A stretch of 64,000 nt of DNA from CAZOWL01 sp964583605 (lineage in GTDB: Bacteria; Pseudomonadota; Gammaproteobacteria; Chromatiales; Chromatiaceae), in NCBI GenBank assembly GCA_964583605.1, contig CAZOWL010000004.1, positions 31,331-95,330 of the forward strand, read 5' to 3'. The notes beneath the pieces are model-generated. The model ran no database searches. It was not told where the DNA came from and saw only the letters and a list, made by a program, of their open reading frames with translations. Position 1 is the stretch's first letter. Each line of letters begins with the position of its first letter. The position numbers and the translations under genes are program-made. Positions 32,387 through 40,711 of this stretch are shown here, in pieces.

Positions 32387-32438
32387 TCCTGGTCCAGGAG
32401 TCCGAGGCGGTTTCCGTCCACGAGGAACCGCCTTTTTT
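32387..32438 (+). ncRNA. Possible short leader/small RNA upstream of argD
   Basis: The predicted transcript would hold a small hairpin TCCTGGTCCAGGA (32388-32400) followed directly by the terminator hairpin. No open reading frame for a leader peptide with arginine codons is evident. The class of RNA is not recognised. Confidence 0.35.
32405..32438 (+). terminator. Rho-independent terminator before argD
   Basis: AGGCGGTT and AACCGCCT pair (with CC/GG beyond one bulged T) around a short loop, followed by TTTTTT at 32433-32438. It stands 30 bases before argD and ~75 bases after the chelatase gene, so it could end that transcript or attenuate argD. Confidence 0.8.
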
Positions 32439-32467
32439 ATTTCGCGCAGCAGGGGGGTGCGAGCGAT

Positions 32468-33646
32468 ATGGGCCAACCCGTGATGTCGACCTACCAGCGA
32501 TTGCCCGTGACCTTTGCCCGCGGCGAAGGGGTATGGCTGTGGGATACGGACGGCAAACGCTACCTGGATGCGCTCGCCGGCATTGCGGTCTGCGGGCTCG
32601 GACACGCCCATCCGGCCGTTCGTGAGGCCCTGTGCGAGCAGGCGGGGCGCCTGATCCATACCTCGAACCTGTATCAGATCGCCGAGCAAGAGGCGCTCGC
32701 CGCGGAGCTCACGCGGGTCGCCGGGATGGATCGCGTCTTCTTCGCCAATTCCGGGGCCGAGGCCAACGAGGCGGCCATCAAGCTGGCCCGCCTGCACGCC
32801 CACCGGCGCGGGATCGAGAATCCTGCCATCCTGGTGATGGAAGGCAGCTTCCATGGCCGGACGCTGGCGACGCTGAGCGCGACCGGCAACCGCAAGGTGC
32901 AGGCAGGCTTCGAGCCGCTGGTGCAGGGCTTCGTGCGCGTACCCTATGGCGACCTGGATGCCGTGGCCACCGCCGCCGCCAATCGCCCGAATCTGGCGGC
33001 GGTGCTGGTCGAGCCCGTCCAAGGCGAGGGTGGGGTCCAGATCCCGCCGGACGATTATCTGCCGCAGCTACGGACGCTCTGCGATCGCTACGGCTGGCTC
33101 CTGATCCTCGATGAGATTCAATCCGGCATGGGGCGCACTGGGCGCATGTTCGCGCATCAGCACACCGATGCGCTGCCCGATGTGATGACATTGGCCAAGG
33201 GTCTCGGCAACGGGATGCCGATCGGCGCCTGTCTTGCGCGCGGGCCAGCCGCCGACGTATTCGGTCCCGGCTCGCACGGCTCGACCTTTGGCGGCAACCC
33301 GCTCGCATGCCGCGTCGCTCGGACCGTCCTCGAGACGCTGGAGGCCGAGCGCTTGGTCGCCCAGGCCGAGCGCATGGGACACCATCTGCTCAGTCGTCTG
33401 CGCGAGGCCTTGCTTGGTCACCCGGGTGTCCGCGAGGTCCGCGGTCACGGCCTGATGCTGGGCATCGAGCTGGCCCGCCCCTGCGCCGAGCTCGTTGGTC
33501 AGGCCCTCGCCGCCGGCCTCCTGATCAACGTCACGGCCGAGCGCGTCGTGCGCCTCCTGCCACCGCTGATCCTCCGACTGCCTGAGGCAGACCAGCTGGT
33601 CGACACCCTCACCGAGCTCATACAGGCCTTCCTCGCGGAGGCATGA
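32468..33646 (+). CDS. argD: ArgD, acetylornithine aminotransferase
   Basis: A 392-residue PLP enzyme of arginine synthesis that converts N-acetylglutamate semialdehyde to N-acetylornithine with glutamate. Seen: LDALAGIAVCGLGHAHP near the N terminus, FFANSGAEANEAAIKLAR for phosphate binding, EGSFHGRTLATLSATG, the PLP aspartate in LILDEIQSGMGRTG, and the Schiff-base lysine in TLAKGLGNGMPIGA (about residue 240). Substrate-specific residues fit the acetylornithine group, though some members also act on succinyl-diaminopimelate. The stop overlaps the argF start (ATGA), showing an argD-argF operon. A terminator-like hairpin sits just upstream. Confidence 0.95.
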   Translation: MGQPVMSTYQRLPVTFARGEGVWLWDTDGKRYLDALAGIAVCGLGHAHPAVREALCEQAGRLIHTSNLYQIAEQEALAAELTRVAGMDRVFFANSGAEANEAAIKLARLHAHRRGIENPAILVMEGSFHGRTLATLSATGNRKVQAGFEPLVQGFVRVPYGDLDAVATAAANRPNLAAVLVEPVQGEGGVQIPPDDYLPQLRTLCDRYGWLLILDEIQSGMGRTGRMFAHQHTDALPDVMTLAKGLGNGMPIGACLARGPAADVFGPGSHGSTFGGNPLACRVARTVLETLEAERLVAQAERMGHHLLSRLREALLGHPGVREVRGHGLMLGIELARPCAELVGQALAAGLLINVTAERVVRLLPPLILRLPEADQLVDTLTELIQAFLAEA

Positions 33647-34581
33647 CGACGATGCGATCCGACCATCCGACCTGCCGGCACTTTCTCACCCTGCACGACC
33701 TGACCGCGGACGAGGCCCGCGCCCTGCTGGCCCGGGCCATCGAGCTCAAACGTATGCAGCGCGCCGGAGAGACCTACCTGCCCCTGCAGCACCGCACGCT
33801 GGCGATGATCTTCGAGAAGTCGTCGACCCGCACGCGGGTATCGTTCGAAACGGCGATGGTCCAGTTTGGCGGCCACGCCCTGTTTCTGTCGCCGAGAGAT
33901 ACGCAGCTCGGGCGCGGCGAGCCGATCGAGGACAGCGCCCGCGTGCTCTCGCGCATGGTCGATCTGATCATGATCCGCACATTTGATCACCGCACGGTCG
34001 AGCGGTTCGCCGCGCACTCCCGTGTTCCGGTCATCAATGGGCTGACGGACCGCTTCCATCCGTGTCAGCTGCTGGCCGACATGCAGACCTATCTGGAGCA
34101 CCGCGGCGATATCCGCGGGCGACGCGTCGCCTGGATCGGCGATGGCAACAACATGTGTCACTCCTACGTCGAGGCCGCCCAGCTGTTTGACTTCGAGCTC
34201 CGGATCGCCTGTCCCGAAGGGTTCGAGCCTGACGCCGAGCTGCTCACCACGGCCGCGGATCGTTGCCGCCTGACGCACGACCCACTGGAGGCCGTCGCGC
34301 AAGCCGACCTGGTCGTGACCGATGTCTGGGCCAGCATGGGCCAAGAATCACAGCAGGCAGCTCGTCTGCAGGCCTTCGCCCCCTTTCAGGTCGACGAGCA
34401 CCTGATCGCACAGGCCGCGTCGGATGCGATCTTCATGCATTGCCTGCCGGCACACCGTGGCGAGGAGGTCACCGCGGCCGTGCTGGAGGGACCGCAGTCC
34501 GTGGTCTGGGACGAGGCCGAGAACCGTCTCCACAGCCAGAAGGCCCTGCTGGAGCTTCTGAGCGGGTCCCGCCCCGCATGA
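33643..34581 (+). CDS. argF: ArgF, ornithine carbamoyltransferase
   Basis: A 312-residue enzyme making citrulline from ornithine and carbamoyl phosphate. The carbamoyl phosphate site is SSTRTRVSFE (about residues 60-69), followed by HALFLSPRDTQLGRGE. The conserved RTFDHRTVERFA, LTDRFHPCQLLADMQT and the ornithine loop region DVWASMGQE are present, as is the catalytic cysteine block FMHCLPAHRGEEV. The start ATG 33643 overlaps argD and has GCGGAGG upstream; ATG 33652 is a weaker alternative. Length is normal for the anabolic enzyme. Confidence 0.96.
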   Translation: MTTMRSDHPTCRHFLTLHDLTADEARALLARAIELKRMQRAGETYLPLQHRTLAMIFEKSSTRTRVSFETAMVQFGGHALFLSPRDTQLGRGEPIEDSARVLSRMVDLIMIRTFDHRTVERFAAHSRVPVINGLTDRFHPCQLLADMQTYLEHRGDIRGRRVAWIGDGNNMCHSYVEAAQLFDFELRIACPEGFEPDAELLTTAADRCRLTHDPLEAVAQADLVVTDVWASMGQESQQAARLQAFAPFQVDEHLIAQAASDAIFMHCLPAHRGEEVTAAVLEGPQSVVWDEAENRLHSQKALLELLSGSRPA

Positions 34582-34585
34582 CATC

Positions 34586-34987
34586 ATGATGCGCATGGCC
34601 TTCATGTTGCTGCTGCTTGCGCTCGCCAGCCACGCGGCCCTCGCGCAGGTCGACAGCGCGTGCGACAGCACCCTGACCCGCCTGCAGGCCGAGTATCAGG
34701 AGCTCGAGGGCGAGAATACGAGGCTCGAGCAAGAGCTCGCGACGATACGCCATGGCTCCGAGAACATCCTGCGCCTCACCGAGGAGCGCAGCGCATTGCA
34801 GCATCAGGTAGCCAGACTCACCCGACAGGTCGCGGATCTCGAGCAGCAGAACCTCGATCTCCGCAATGAACGGTCACAGCGCTGGTTTCTGATCGGCGCC
34901 GGGGTCCTGGCCGGTGGCATCCTGATCGGCCTAATCATCCCGCGGCTGCGGCCAGGCCGCCGCAAGACGGCGTGGAACTCTCTCTAG
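34586..34987 (+). CDS. Membrane-anchored coiled-coil protein (TIGR04211-like, no SH3)
   Basis: A 133-residue protein with signal peptide (MAFMLLLLALASHAALA), a coiled coil from about residue 30 to 95 (RLQAEYQELEGENTRLEQEL and more) and a C-terminal membrane helix FLIGAGVLAGGILIGLIIPRL followed by basic residues. The coiled coil plus this anchor is the second half of the TIGR04211 SH3-domain proteins of gammaproteobacteria (YgiM type), but the N-terminal SH3 domain is absent. It starts four bases after argF, so it is probably cotranscribed. Role likely in the cell envelope; unknown. Confidence 0.7.
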   Translation: MMRMAFMLLLLALASHAALAQVDSACDSTLTRLQAEYQELEGENTRLEQELATIRHGSENILRLTEERSALQHQVARLTRQVADLEQQNLDLRNERSQRWFLIGAGVLAGGILIGLIIPRLRPGRRKTAWNSL

Positions 34988-35064
34988 CCAGGGCGCCGGT
35001 CGGGTGAGCCACACTACTGTGAGCGGTCAGCCGGCACACCAACAACGTCTGCAACAGAGTGCTC

Positions 35065-35095
35065 AGCCGGCCAGACGCCTGAGGTCCGGCCGGCT
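35065..35095. other. Inverted repeat between convergent genes
   Basis: AGCCGGCC and GGCCGGCT surround a 15-base loop and touch the stop of the Ycf46-like gene. It lies between two convergent units and could act as a weak two-way terminator, though no T-run is seen. Confidence 0.4.
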
Positions 35096-36683
35096 ATAGA
35101 TCCACCATGCGCGCTCGACGGCTGGCAGCCGCGCCTTCTCGCTCGCCCGGGGGCTCGTCTGGCCCCTCGGCCATGCGGCAGTTGCTCTGTGCCCAGGCAC
35201 GCAGGTCGGCGATCTCTTGTGCCCGCGAGCGTGCGAGCGGGATGATCTCGCTCGCCGCCTTCAGCAGGTGCTCCGTCATGAGCTGGCGTGCCGGATCGCC
35301 GAAGGCCTCATAGAGGCCGTTGACGATCAGCTCCTCGAGCTCTGCGCCGCTGAAGCCGTCGGTTGCGTCGACCACGGAGGTGATGTCGTAATCGGTCGGC
35401 ACGCGGTCACGCCGGGTCAAATGGATACTCAGGATCTCGGCGCGGTTGCGCGCGCTGGGCAGGTCGACGAAGAATATCTCGTCGAGCCGACCTTTACGCA
35501 ACAGCTCGGGTGGCAGCATCGAGATGTCGTTGGCCGTGGCGACAACGAAGACAGGGTGGGTCTTCTCTTCCATCCAGGTGAGGAGGGTGCCGAACACGCG
35601 CGTGGCGACACCGCTGTCGCCGCTGCCGCCGACCCCGGCCAGCCCCTTCTCGAGCTCGTCGATCCACAGCACACAGGGGGCCACCCCCTCGGCGACGGCG
35701 AGCGCCTTGCGCATGCGCTCCTCGGACTCGCCGACGAAGCCGGCGAAGACGCGGCCCAGATCGAACTTCACCAGCGGCTTCTGCCACTCGGCGGCCACGG
35801 CCTTCGCGCACAGGCTCTTCCCGCAGCCCGGCACGCCGACCAGCATGACGCCGCGGGGATGCGGCAGGCCGAAGTCCCGAGCTCGCTGGGTGAACCCCTC
35901 GTCACGCTGGCGGAGCCAGGTCTTCAGATGGTCCAGGCCGCCGACGCCGGCGAAATCCTCCACCGCGGCCGTGTACTCCAGGATGCCGGACTTGCGGATG
36001 ATCTGCTCCTTCTCATCCAGGATCGCCCGCACCTCGCGGCCGGTCAGCCCCTGTTGACTGACGATGGCCTTGGCCAGCGCATTCTCGGCCTCCGCCCGGG
36101 TCAGGCCTTGGCAGGCCGTGACGATCGCCTCCCTGGCGTCGTCGTCGAGGCTTAAGGTCACCTTGGGGTTGCCGCGGACTTGCTCCACGAGCCGGTCGAG
36201 CACATCACGGTAGTCGGCCATGCCCGGCAGAGGCAGGTCAACGAGGGTCACGTCCTTCTCGAGCTCCGGCGGGATCGCTAGCAATGGCGAGAGCCACAGC
36301 AGCGTGCGCGGCGAGCCGCGAAGCTCCGCCACGAGGTCCCGCAGCCGCCGGATCAAGACCGCCGAGTCGGGGGACTCATCCTTCAGGTACGGGTGGAAGT
36401 CTTTGAAGAGGAAGAGCGCCCCGTCCTTGTATCCGGCGACGAAACCCAGTGCCCGCTCCGGTCGGCGTGTATCCTCCTTGGCCGCCGGCCGGCCCTCCGT
36501 GTCGACGAAGCCACGCGAGATCGACCAGATAAACAGCCGTCGCGGACGCTGCCAGATGTCCTCGCGGCGCAGCATCTCGTCGATCAGCTCGAGCGCGCGA
36601 TCCTCTTCGCTCGAGACGATCGTGATGATCGGGTAGCCGGCGCGGACGTAAGTCGCGAGATCTCGAGTGAATTCCTTGGCCAC
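35094..36683 (-). CDS. Ycf46-like AAA ATPase
   Basis: A 529-residue AAA+ ATPase of the Ycf46 type, known from plastid and cyanobacterial genomes. The N-terminal ~200 residues (starting KEFTRDLATYVRAGYPIITI) form the family-specific domain. The AAA core has Walker A GVPGCGKS (about residue 285), pore loop GRVFAGFVGESEERM, Walker B VLWIDELEKGLAG, sensor 1 VVATANDISMLPPELLR and an arginine finger in RKGRLDEIFFV. Ycf46 has been linked to control of photosynthesis in cyanobacteria, mechanism unknown. It is the last gene of a leftward unit with DUF1257 (Ycf35), a SUMF1-like gene and DUF2997. Confidence 0.9.
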   Translation of the reverse strand: MAKEFTRDLATYVRAGYPIITIVSSEEDRALELIDEMLRREDIWQRPRRLFIWSISRGFVDTEGRPAAKEDTRRPERALGFVAGYKDGALFLFKDFHPYLKDESPDSAVLIRRLRDLVAELRGSPRTLLWLSPLLAIPPELEKDVTLVDLPLPGMADYRDVLDRLVEQVRGNPKVTLSLDDDAREAIVTACQGLTRAEAENALAKAIVSQQGLTGREVRAILDEKEQIIRKSGILEYTAAVEDFAGVGGLDHLKTWLRQRDEGFTQRARDFGLPHPRGVMLVGVPGCGKSLCAKAVAAEWQKPLVKFDLGRVFAGFVGESEERMRKALAVAEGVAPCVLWIDELEKGLAGVGGSGDSGVATRVFGTLLTWMEEKTHPVFVVATANDISMLPPELLRKGRLDEIFFVDLPSARNRAEILSIHLTRRDRVPTDYDITSVVDATDGFSGAELEELIVNGLYEAFGDPARQLMTEHLLKAASEIIPLARSRAQEIADLRAWAQSNCRMAEGPDEPPGEREGAAASRRARMVDL

Positions 36684-36704
36684 GATTCCTCTCGTGTGAC
36701 GGGC

Positions 36705-36911
36705 CTAGAGTGTTGGCCGCTCGATCTCGGAGACCTGCACAGACTCGGTCTCTTTCTCGAAATCGGAGGTCATCTCGCGGCGCTCGACCGAGCCGAGTGT
36801 CTGCTCCATTGCCGCGGTGAAGGCCAGACAATCGGCCCCTTCGCCCCCCTCGACCTCGATCTGGGTACGGCCATCCGCAGCGATGCGTATCTTCATCTTT
36901 TTCAGTGTCAT
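36705..36911 (-). CDS. DUF2997 small protein
   Basis: A 68-residue acidic protein. KIRIAADGRTQIEVEGGEGADC is the DUF2997 pattern, followed by AFTAAMEQTLGSVERREMTSDF and an acidic tail. DUF2997 genes lie next to Ycf35 (DUF1257) and Ycf46 genes in many cyanobacteria and some proteobacteria, as here. The start is ATG 36911 or the internal ATG 36896. It is 21 bases from the ATPase gene, so it is certainly in the same transcript. No function is known; partner or substrate of the ATPase is likely. Confidence 0.85.
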   Translation of the reverse strand: MTLKKMKIRIAADGRTQIEVEGGEGADCLAFTAAMEQTLGSVERREMTSDFEKETESVQVSEIERPTL

Positions 36912-36974
36912 AAAAGTTCTCGCTCAACTGAAATTTGAGACTGTAGGCCGCATCTCGATGCGACGCGGCAAGCA

Positions 36975-37883
36975 TCAGCGCTCTTTTCGCAGAGACCAGC
37001 CCGCCCGACCGGAGATGTCGCTCACGCGGTCGGGAGCTAGTCTCTTCACGATGCGAAAGCCGAGATTGCCGTAACGAAACGCCGGGGCACATGAATCTCG
37101 ATACGTCGCCCGGAAATCGTCGGGGTCGCTATTCCTCCAGCCTCCGCCGCGGCGGACACGCGCTACTCCACTTGGCGGGCCTAGCGGGTCGCCCGGCGGT
37201 GAGTGACGGTAGTAGTCCTCGGCGTACCAATCTGCGCACCACTCCAAGACGTTCCCGCTCTGATTGTAGGTCCCGTATCCGGACACCCCGCGCGGATAGC
37301 CCGCCACTGGGCAAGTCGTCTGCCGGCCGCGGCTGCCGCTATTGCGGCAACGACCGGCGTCCCAGTTGTCCCCCCAAGGGTAGATCACGCCCTTTGGGCC
37401 GCGCGCCGCCTTCTCCCACTGTGCCTCTGTTGGTAGCTCGCATCCGGCCCATTTGGCATAGGCCTGGGCATCATCCCAGCTCACACACGCCACCGGGTGG
37501 ACGACAGCGTCACCGGACATCCGCATCCCCTTCCAGAGCGGCGGAGCGCCGCTCCAGTTGGAGACATCTGGCGGGCGGTGTTTCGCCTTGACGACAAAGC
37601 GCCCATACTGCGCGTTGCTCACGGTGTACACGCTTATCCAGAACGCGGAGAGGAGCACACGATGCTTCGGCCGATCGCTCTTCCCGTCGTCGCCGATGTC
37701 GATGTGGCCTTCGGGCACGTAGACCATGACAGAGCCGTCCAGGGCATTCACCGCGATCCGATTGCGCAGTCCCTCGCGCATCCAGGCCGTCAGCAGCCCA
37801 TTGACGGGCGGTGCTGAATGCGCACGCTTGACCCTCGCCGGTCGTTCTTTTAGAGGAACGCCACGCAGATCAGAAACGCTCAC
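36975..37883 (-). CDS. SUMF1/formylglycine-generating-enzyme-like protein
   Basis: About 302 residues. The SUMF1 domain starts near DGSVMVYVPEGHIDIG and shows HRVLLSAFWISVYTVSNAQYGRFV, VSWDDAQAYAKWAGCELPTEAQWEKAARG (in parts), YPWGDNWDAGRCRNSG, GNVLEWCADWYAEDYY, VRRGGGWRNSDPDDFR and GFRIVK. These are the core blocks of FGE/SUMF1/PvdO-type proteins. True FGE needs two close cysteines near the C-terminal block; here only scattered cysteines are seen, so an FGE reaction is not supported. The start is unclear: GTG 37883 overlaps the DUF1257 stop, ATG 37781 is later. Its presence inside a Ycf35-Ycf46 operon is unusual. Confidence 0.82.
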   Translation of the reverse strand: MSVSDLRGVPLKERPARVKRAHSAPPVNGLLTAWMREGLRNRIAVNALDGSVMVYVPEGHIDIGDDGKSDRPKHRVLLSAFWISVYTVSNAQYGRFVVKAKHRPPDVSNWSGAPPLWKGMRMSGDAVVHPVACVSWDDAQAYAKWAGCELPTEAQWEKAARGPKGVIYPWGDNWDAGRCRNSGSRGRQTTCPVAGYPRGVSGYGTYNQSGNVLEWCADWYAEDYYRHSPPGDPLGPPSGVARVRRGGGWRNSDPDDFRATYRDSCAPAFRYGNLGFRIVKRLAPDRVSDISGRAGWSLRKER

Positions 37884-38265
37884 TGACCAGGATCTCGATC
37901 TCACCGTTCTCCAACACCCGCTCCTCCTCAATGATCAACCCTTGCTCCAGGGCCTGCTTCTTGACCGCCAAGTGGGCGTACGTGCGGTTGAGCTCCTGGA
38001 CGAAGTCCTCCTGCCTGATCTGAGCATCTGTCTGGATACCCCACCAATCGGCACAGAGCTGATAGGTCCCGTCGGGCTGACGCTGGAAACCGATATCGAA
38101 GGAGCTGCCGGTATCGACGACGACCTGGCCGAGCTCGGTATTGCCCTGATAGCCACGTATGGTGACTTGCTCGCCGGTCTCGAAGTTGTAGCCCAATTGC
38201 CTCAGGGCCTCCTCCAGCAACGCCTGATCGCGGATCACCGTTTGGACTTGCGTGAAGTGGGACAT
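37870..38265 (-). CDS. Ycf35-like (DUF1257) protein
   Basis: A 131-residue protein starting MSHFTQVQTVIRDQALLEEAL, the DUF1257/Ycf35 signature, then GYQGNTELGQVVVDTGSSFDIG and CADWWGIQTDAQIRQEDFVQEL. Family members are found in plastids, cyanobacteria and a few proteobacteria, function unknown. The ATG at 38265 has the strong site AGGAGGTCA. It is the first gene of the four-gene leftward unit ending in Ycf46. No promoter is clearly visible in the ~215 bases upstream. Confidence 0.9.
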   Translation of the reverse strand: MSHFTQVQTVIRDQALLEEALRQLGYNFETGEQVTIRGYQGNTELGQVVVDTGSSFDIGFQRQPDGTYQLCADWWGIQTDAQIRQEDFVQELNRTYAHLAVKKQALEQGLIIEEERVLENGEIEILVSERF

Positions 38266-38483
38266 GCCGTGACCTCCTGAGTTTCTCGGTACGTGGCGCT
38301 GATTCCGCCGTTCAAAAGGGGGAGCAGCTCTCCGCGGCGCGGCTGCGACCATCGCCTATTGCGAATGCGCCTATCGGCGCTACGGCCGCCGTCCGTCTAC
38401 CAGTGTGGAAGGTACGCGATGCGTATCCTTCTACGGTGCGTGTCAACGGCAACCCCCTGAGCCGAGGGCTTTCGAACGCCGCC

Positions 38484-39818
38484 TCAGCGCTTGTGGGTGG
38501 CGCGTACCACCTCCGCGAGCTCCTGTTCGACCTGCTCATCGACATGGATGTCGCTGTCGCTCAAAACACCGGCCTGGGGATCGTTATACGCTGCCAGATC
38601 GAGCTTGCCCTCACTCTTGGCGACAATCGCCGTCACGGCCGCGTCGCCGGAGACATTGACCGCGGTGCGGATCATGTCCATCAAGCGATCCACGCCCAGA
38701 ATGAGGCCGATTCCCTCCACCGGCAGGCCGACCTGCGCGAAGACCATGGACAGCATGATCAACCCGACGCCGGGAACCCCTGCCGTACCGATGGATGCCA
38801 GAACGGACATCAGGATCACCGTCAGGTAACCGGTCGGCCCGATCTCCACGCCATAGACATTCGCAATGAACACGGTCGCCACGCCCTGCATGATGGCCGT
38901 GCCGTCCATGTTGATGGTGGCACCAAAGGGCACCGTGAAAGAGGCCACGGAGTTGTCCGCCCCCATGCGTCCAGTCACGGTCCTCAGCGTCACCGGGATG
39001 GTGGCGTTGGAGCTCGCGGTGCTGAAGGCGAAGAGCTGCGCGTTGCGCATCTTACGGAGAAACATTGCCGGACTGAGGCCGGAGAAGACCTTGAGGACCA
39101 GCATCAGGGTCACGAAGAGGTGCAGCATCAGGGCGCCGAACAACACCGCGACATAGCCTGCCAGCTGTGCGAGCAGGTCCAAGCCCAAGTCGGCGACCGC
39201 ACGGGCGATCAGCGTAAACACCGCGTAGGGCGCCACGGCCATGACGATCGTGACCATCTTCATCATGATCTCGTTGGCGATCTCCGCGCCCTCGATGAAG
39301 CTGCGTGCCTTGCGTCCCACCATCAGCATACTGACGCCGACCAGGATGGAGAAGAAGATCACCGGCAGCATCGCGCCGTTGGCCATCGCACTGATGGGAT
39401 TGGCAGGAATGATGTTGATGATGACCTCGGTCAGCGCCGGTGCCTCGCTCCCAGTGAAGGCGGCGTCGCTCGCCCGGTCCATGCCCAGTCCGATGCCGGC
39501 GGACGCGGCAATCCCGATCGCCACGGCAATGGCGGTCGCGGTGGTCATCATGTAGAGGGAGAAGGACTTGATCCCGACCCGCCCGAGCGTACTCAGATTG
39601 CCGATGCCGCACACGCCACAGATCAGGGAGAAGAAGACCAGTGGCACCACCAGCATCTTCAGTGCGTTGACGAACATCTTGCCGACGATCAAGAAGAGCC
39701 CATCTACGAGGTAGACTTGGACGAGGCTCCCTGGAGCGTTGAGACCGGTCAGGCTGAACAAGAGCCCGACGGCGATGCCGAGCCCCATACCCACCAACAC
39801 CTTCATCGTCAAGCTCAT
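38484..39818 (-). CDS. Dicarboxylate/amino acid:cation symporter (DAACS family)
   Basis: A 444-residue inner-membrane transporter. It has eight hydrophobic segments plus re-entrant loops, with the family signatures FSTASSNATIPVTL (first loop, serine-rich) and FVPFGATINMDGTAIMQG-like block (here TVPFGATINMDGTA) and SGDAAVTAIVA near the end. The group takes up C4-dicarboxylates, glutamate or aspartate with sodium or protons. ATG 39818 has GGGGAGAGG upstream; an in-frame start at 39881 adds 21 residues before the first helix. The C-terminal tail is acidic and ends THKR. Substrate cannot be fixed from sequence; it stands alone on its strand. Confidence 0.93.
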   Translation of the reverse strand: MSLTMKVLVGMGLGIAVGLLFSLTGLNAPGSLVQVYLVDGLFLIVGKMFVNALKMLVVPLVFFSLICGVCGIGNLSTLGRVGIKSFSLYMMTTATAIAVAIGIAASAGIGLGMDRASDAAFTGSEAPALTEVIINIIPANPISAMANGAMLPVIFFSILVGVSMLMVGRKARSFIEGAEIANEIMMKMVTIVMAVAPYAVFTLIARAVADLGLDLLAQLAGYVAVLFGALMLHLFVTLMLVLKVFSGLSPAMFLRKMRNAQLFAFSTASSNATIPVTLRTVTGRMGADNSVASFTVPFGATINMDGTAIMQGVATVFIANVYGVEIGPTGYLTVILMSVLASIGTAGVPGVGLIMLSMVFAQVGLPVEGIGLILGVDRLMDMIRTAVNVSGDAAVTAIVAKSEGKLDLAAYNDPQAGVLSDSDIHVDEQVEQELAEVVRATHKR

Positions 39819-39930
39819 CGGCCTCTCCCCTGTATAGGAATCACGCCTCGGCGCCGGCTCCCTGCCGACATTGAACCGCATCGGTGCCTATCCTTCCAAC
39901 CTCACTGAGGGACAGTTCGCGGTTACCCTG

Positions 39931-39960
39931 GTTTCTCCGGGTTTCTCCGGGTTTCTCCGG
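39931..39960. repeat. Three tandem 10-bp units
   Basis: GTTTCTCCGG occurs three times in perfect tandem in the gap between the symporter and the next gene. It may be a variable-number site. Confidence 0.85.
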
Positions 39961-40065
39961 GTCTGGACAGGCACCCGTGCTTGGGCTTCGCCGTGGATTG
40001 CCCCGACAAGCGGCCACTCGATCCAAGCTGCGGCCGCACGATCCACACGACAACAGAATCCGACC

Positions 40066-40518
40066 ATGAAGCACCCGACATCCGCGCTGGCTCTACCCCT
40101 GATCGGCCTCGGCCTCGCGCCAGCGCCAGCCGCCGAGCCCGGCTACTTCTTAGACGCCAGCGCCTGTGCGGCGGAAGCCGTCGTCACCGAACGCATTGAC
40201 TTGAATAGCGGCATCTACACCGAGCAGGCCATTGTCAGCAGTCCGCTCAGCATCGAGGTCAAGCGCGAGCTGAATGAAGCCGCGTACGGCGAATGCATGC
40301 GCCAACGCGGACGACTGAAGCACGTGAAGGACAACCCATACCTGCGCATCATCGCCGAGTGTCAGGACGCTGCGCGGGCCACCCCGAAGGTTCTGATCGG
40401 CGGCACCGACCGCGGCACGCTGACCGCAAGCCACAATCTGGCTGCCTACGAACGCTGCGTCGAGCAGCGCACCCGGGAACTGGACGTCGAGGTGCAGATC
40501 CCGTCGCCGGAACGCTAG
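40066..40518 (+). CDS. Small secreted cysteine-containing protein
   Basis: A 150-residue protein with signal peptide MKHPTSALALPLIGLGLAPA (cleavage likely before AEPGYF). The mature part has four cysteines spaced in two pairs (ASACAAEA, YGECMRQ, AECQDAAR, YERCVEQ), which suggests two disulfides in the periplasm. No family recognised. ATG 40066 is preferred to the longer frame from 39871, which would include the 10-bp tandem repeat. It is isolated on the plus strand. Confidence 0.65.
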   Translation: MKHPTSALALPLIGLGLAPAPAAEPGYFLDASACAAEAVVTERIDLNSGIYTEQAIVSSPLSIEVKRELNEAAYGECMRQRGRLKHVKDNPYLRIIAECQDAARATPKVLIGGTDRGTLTASHNLAAYERCVEQRTRELDVEVQIPSPER

Positions 40519-40628
40519 AGAATCGCTGATCGCATCGTGTTTCCCGCGCAGGGCAGGAAGCCCCGCTGTCTTACAGCGCGGGTCATTGACAGCCTCAGCG
40601 GGAGAGCGGAGGAATCGAGGGAATTTCA

Positions 40629-40667
40629 AAGCCCCTCTCCCCCGAGAGGGGTTGGGGTGAGGGGGCA
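40629..40667 (+). repeat. Short GC-rich repeat, copy H1 (left of DUF559)
   Basis: CAAAGCCCCTCTCCCCC, GAGAGGGG, TTGGGGTGAGGGGG. It is the inverted counterpart of the copy at 41091-41135, so the two flank the DUF559 gene as inverted repeats. Confidence 0.8.
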
Positions 40668-40711
40668 GCGCCCGCTCGTCCGCAGATAGCCATCGTCAAG
40701 GAGCACGACAG

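Noticed and set aside
38403..39908. 501-codon plus-strand frame opposite the symporter gene
   Set aside because: It is rich in His, Asp and Gln as expected for the complement of a membrane-protein gene; the symporter on the other strand is clearly the real gene.
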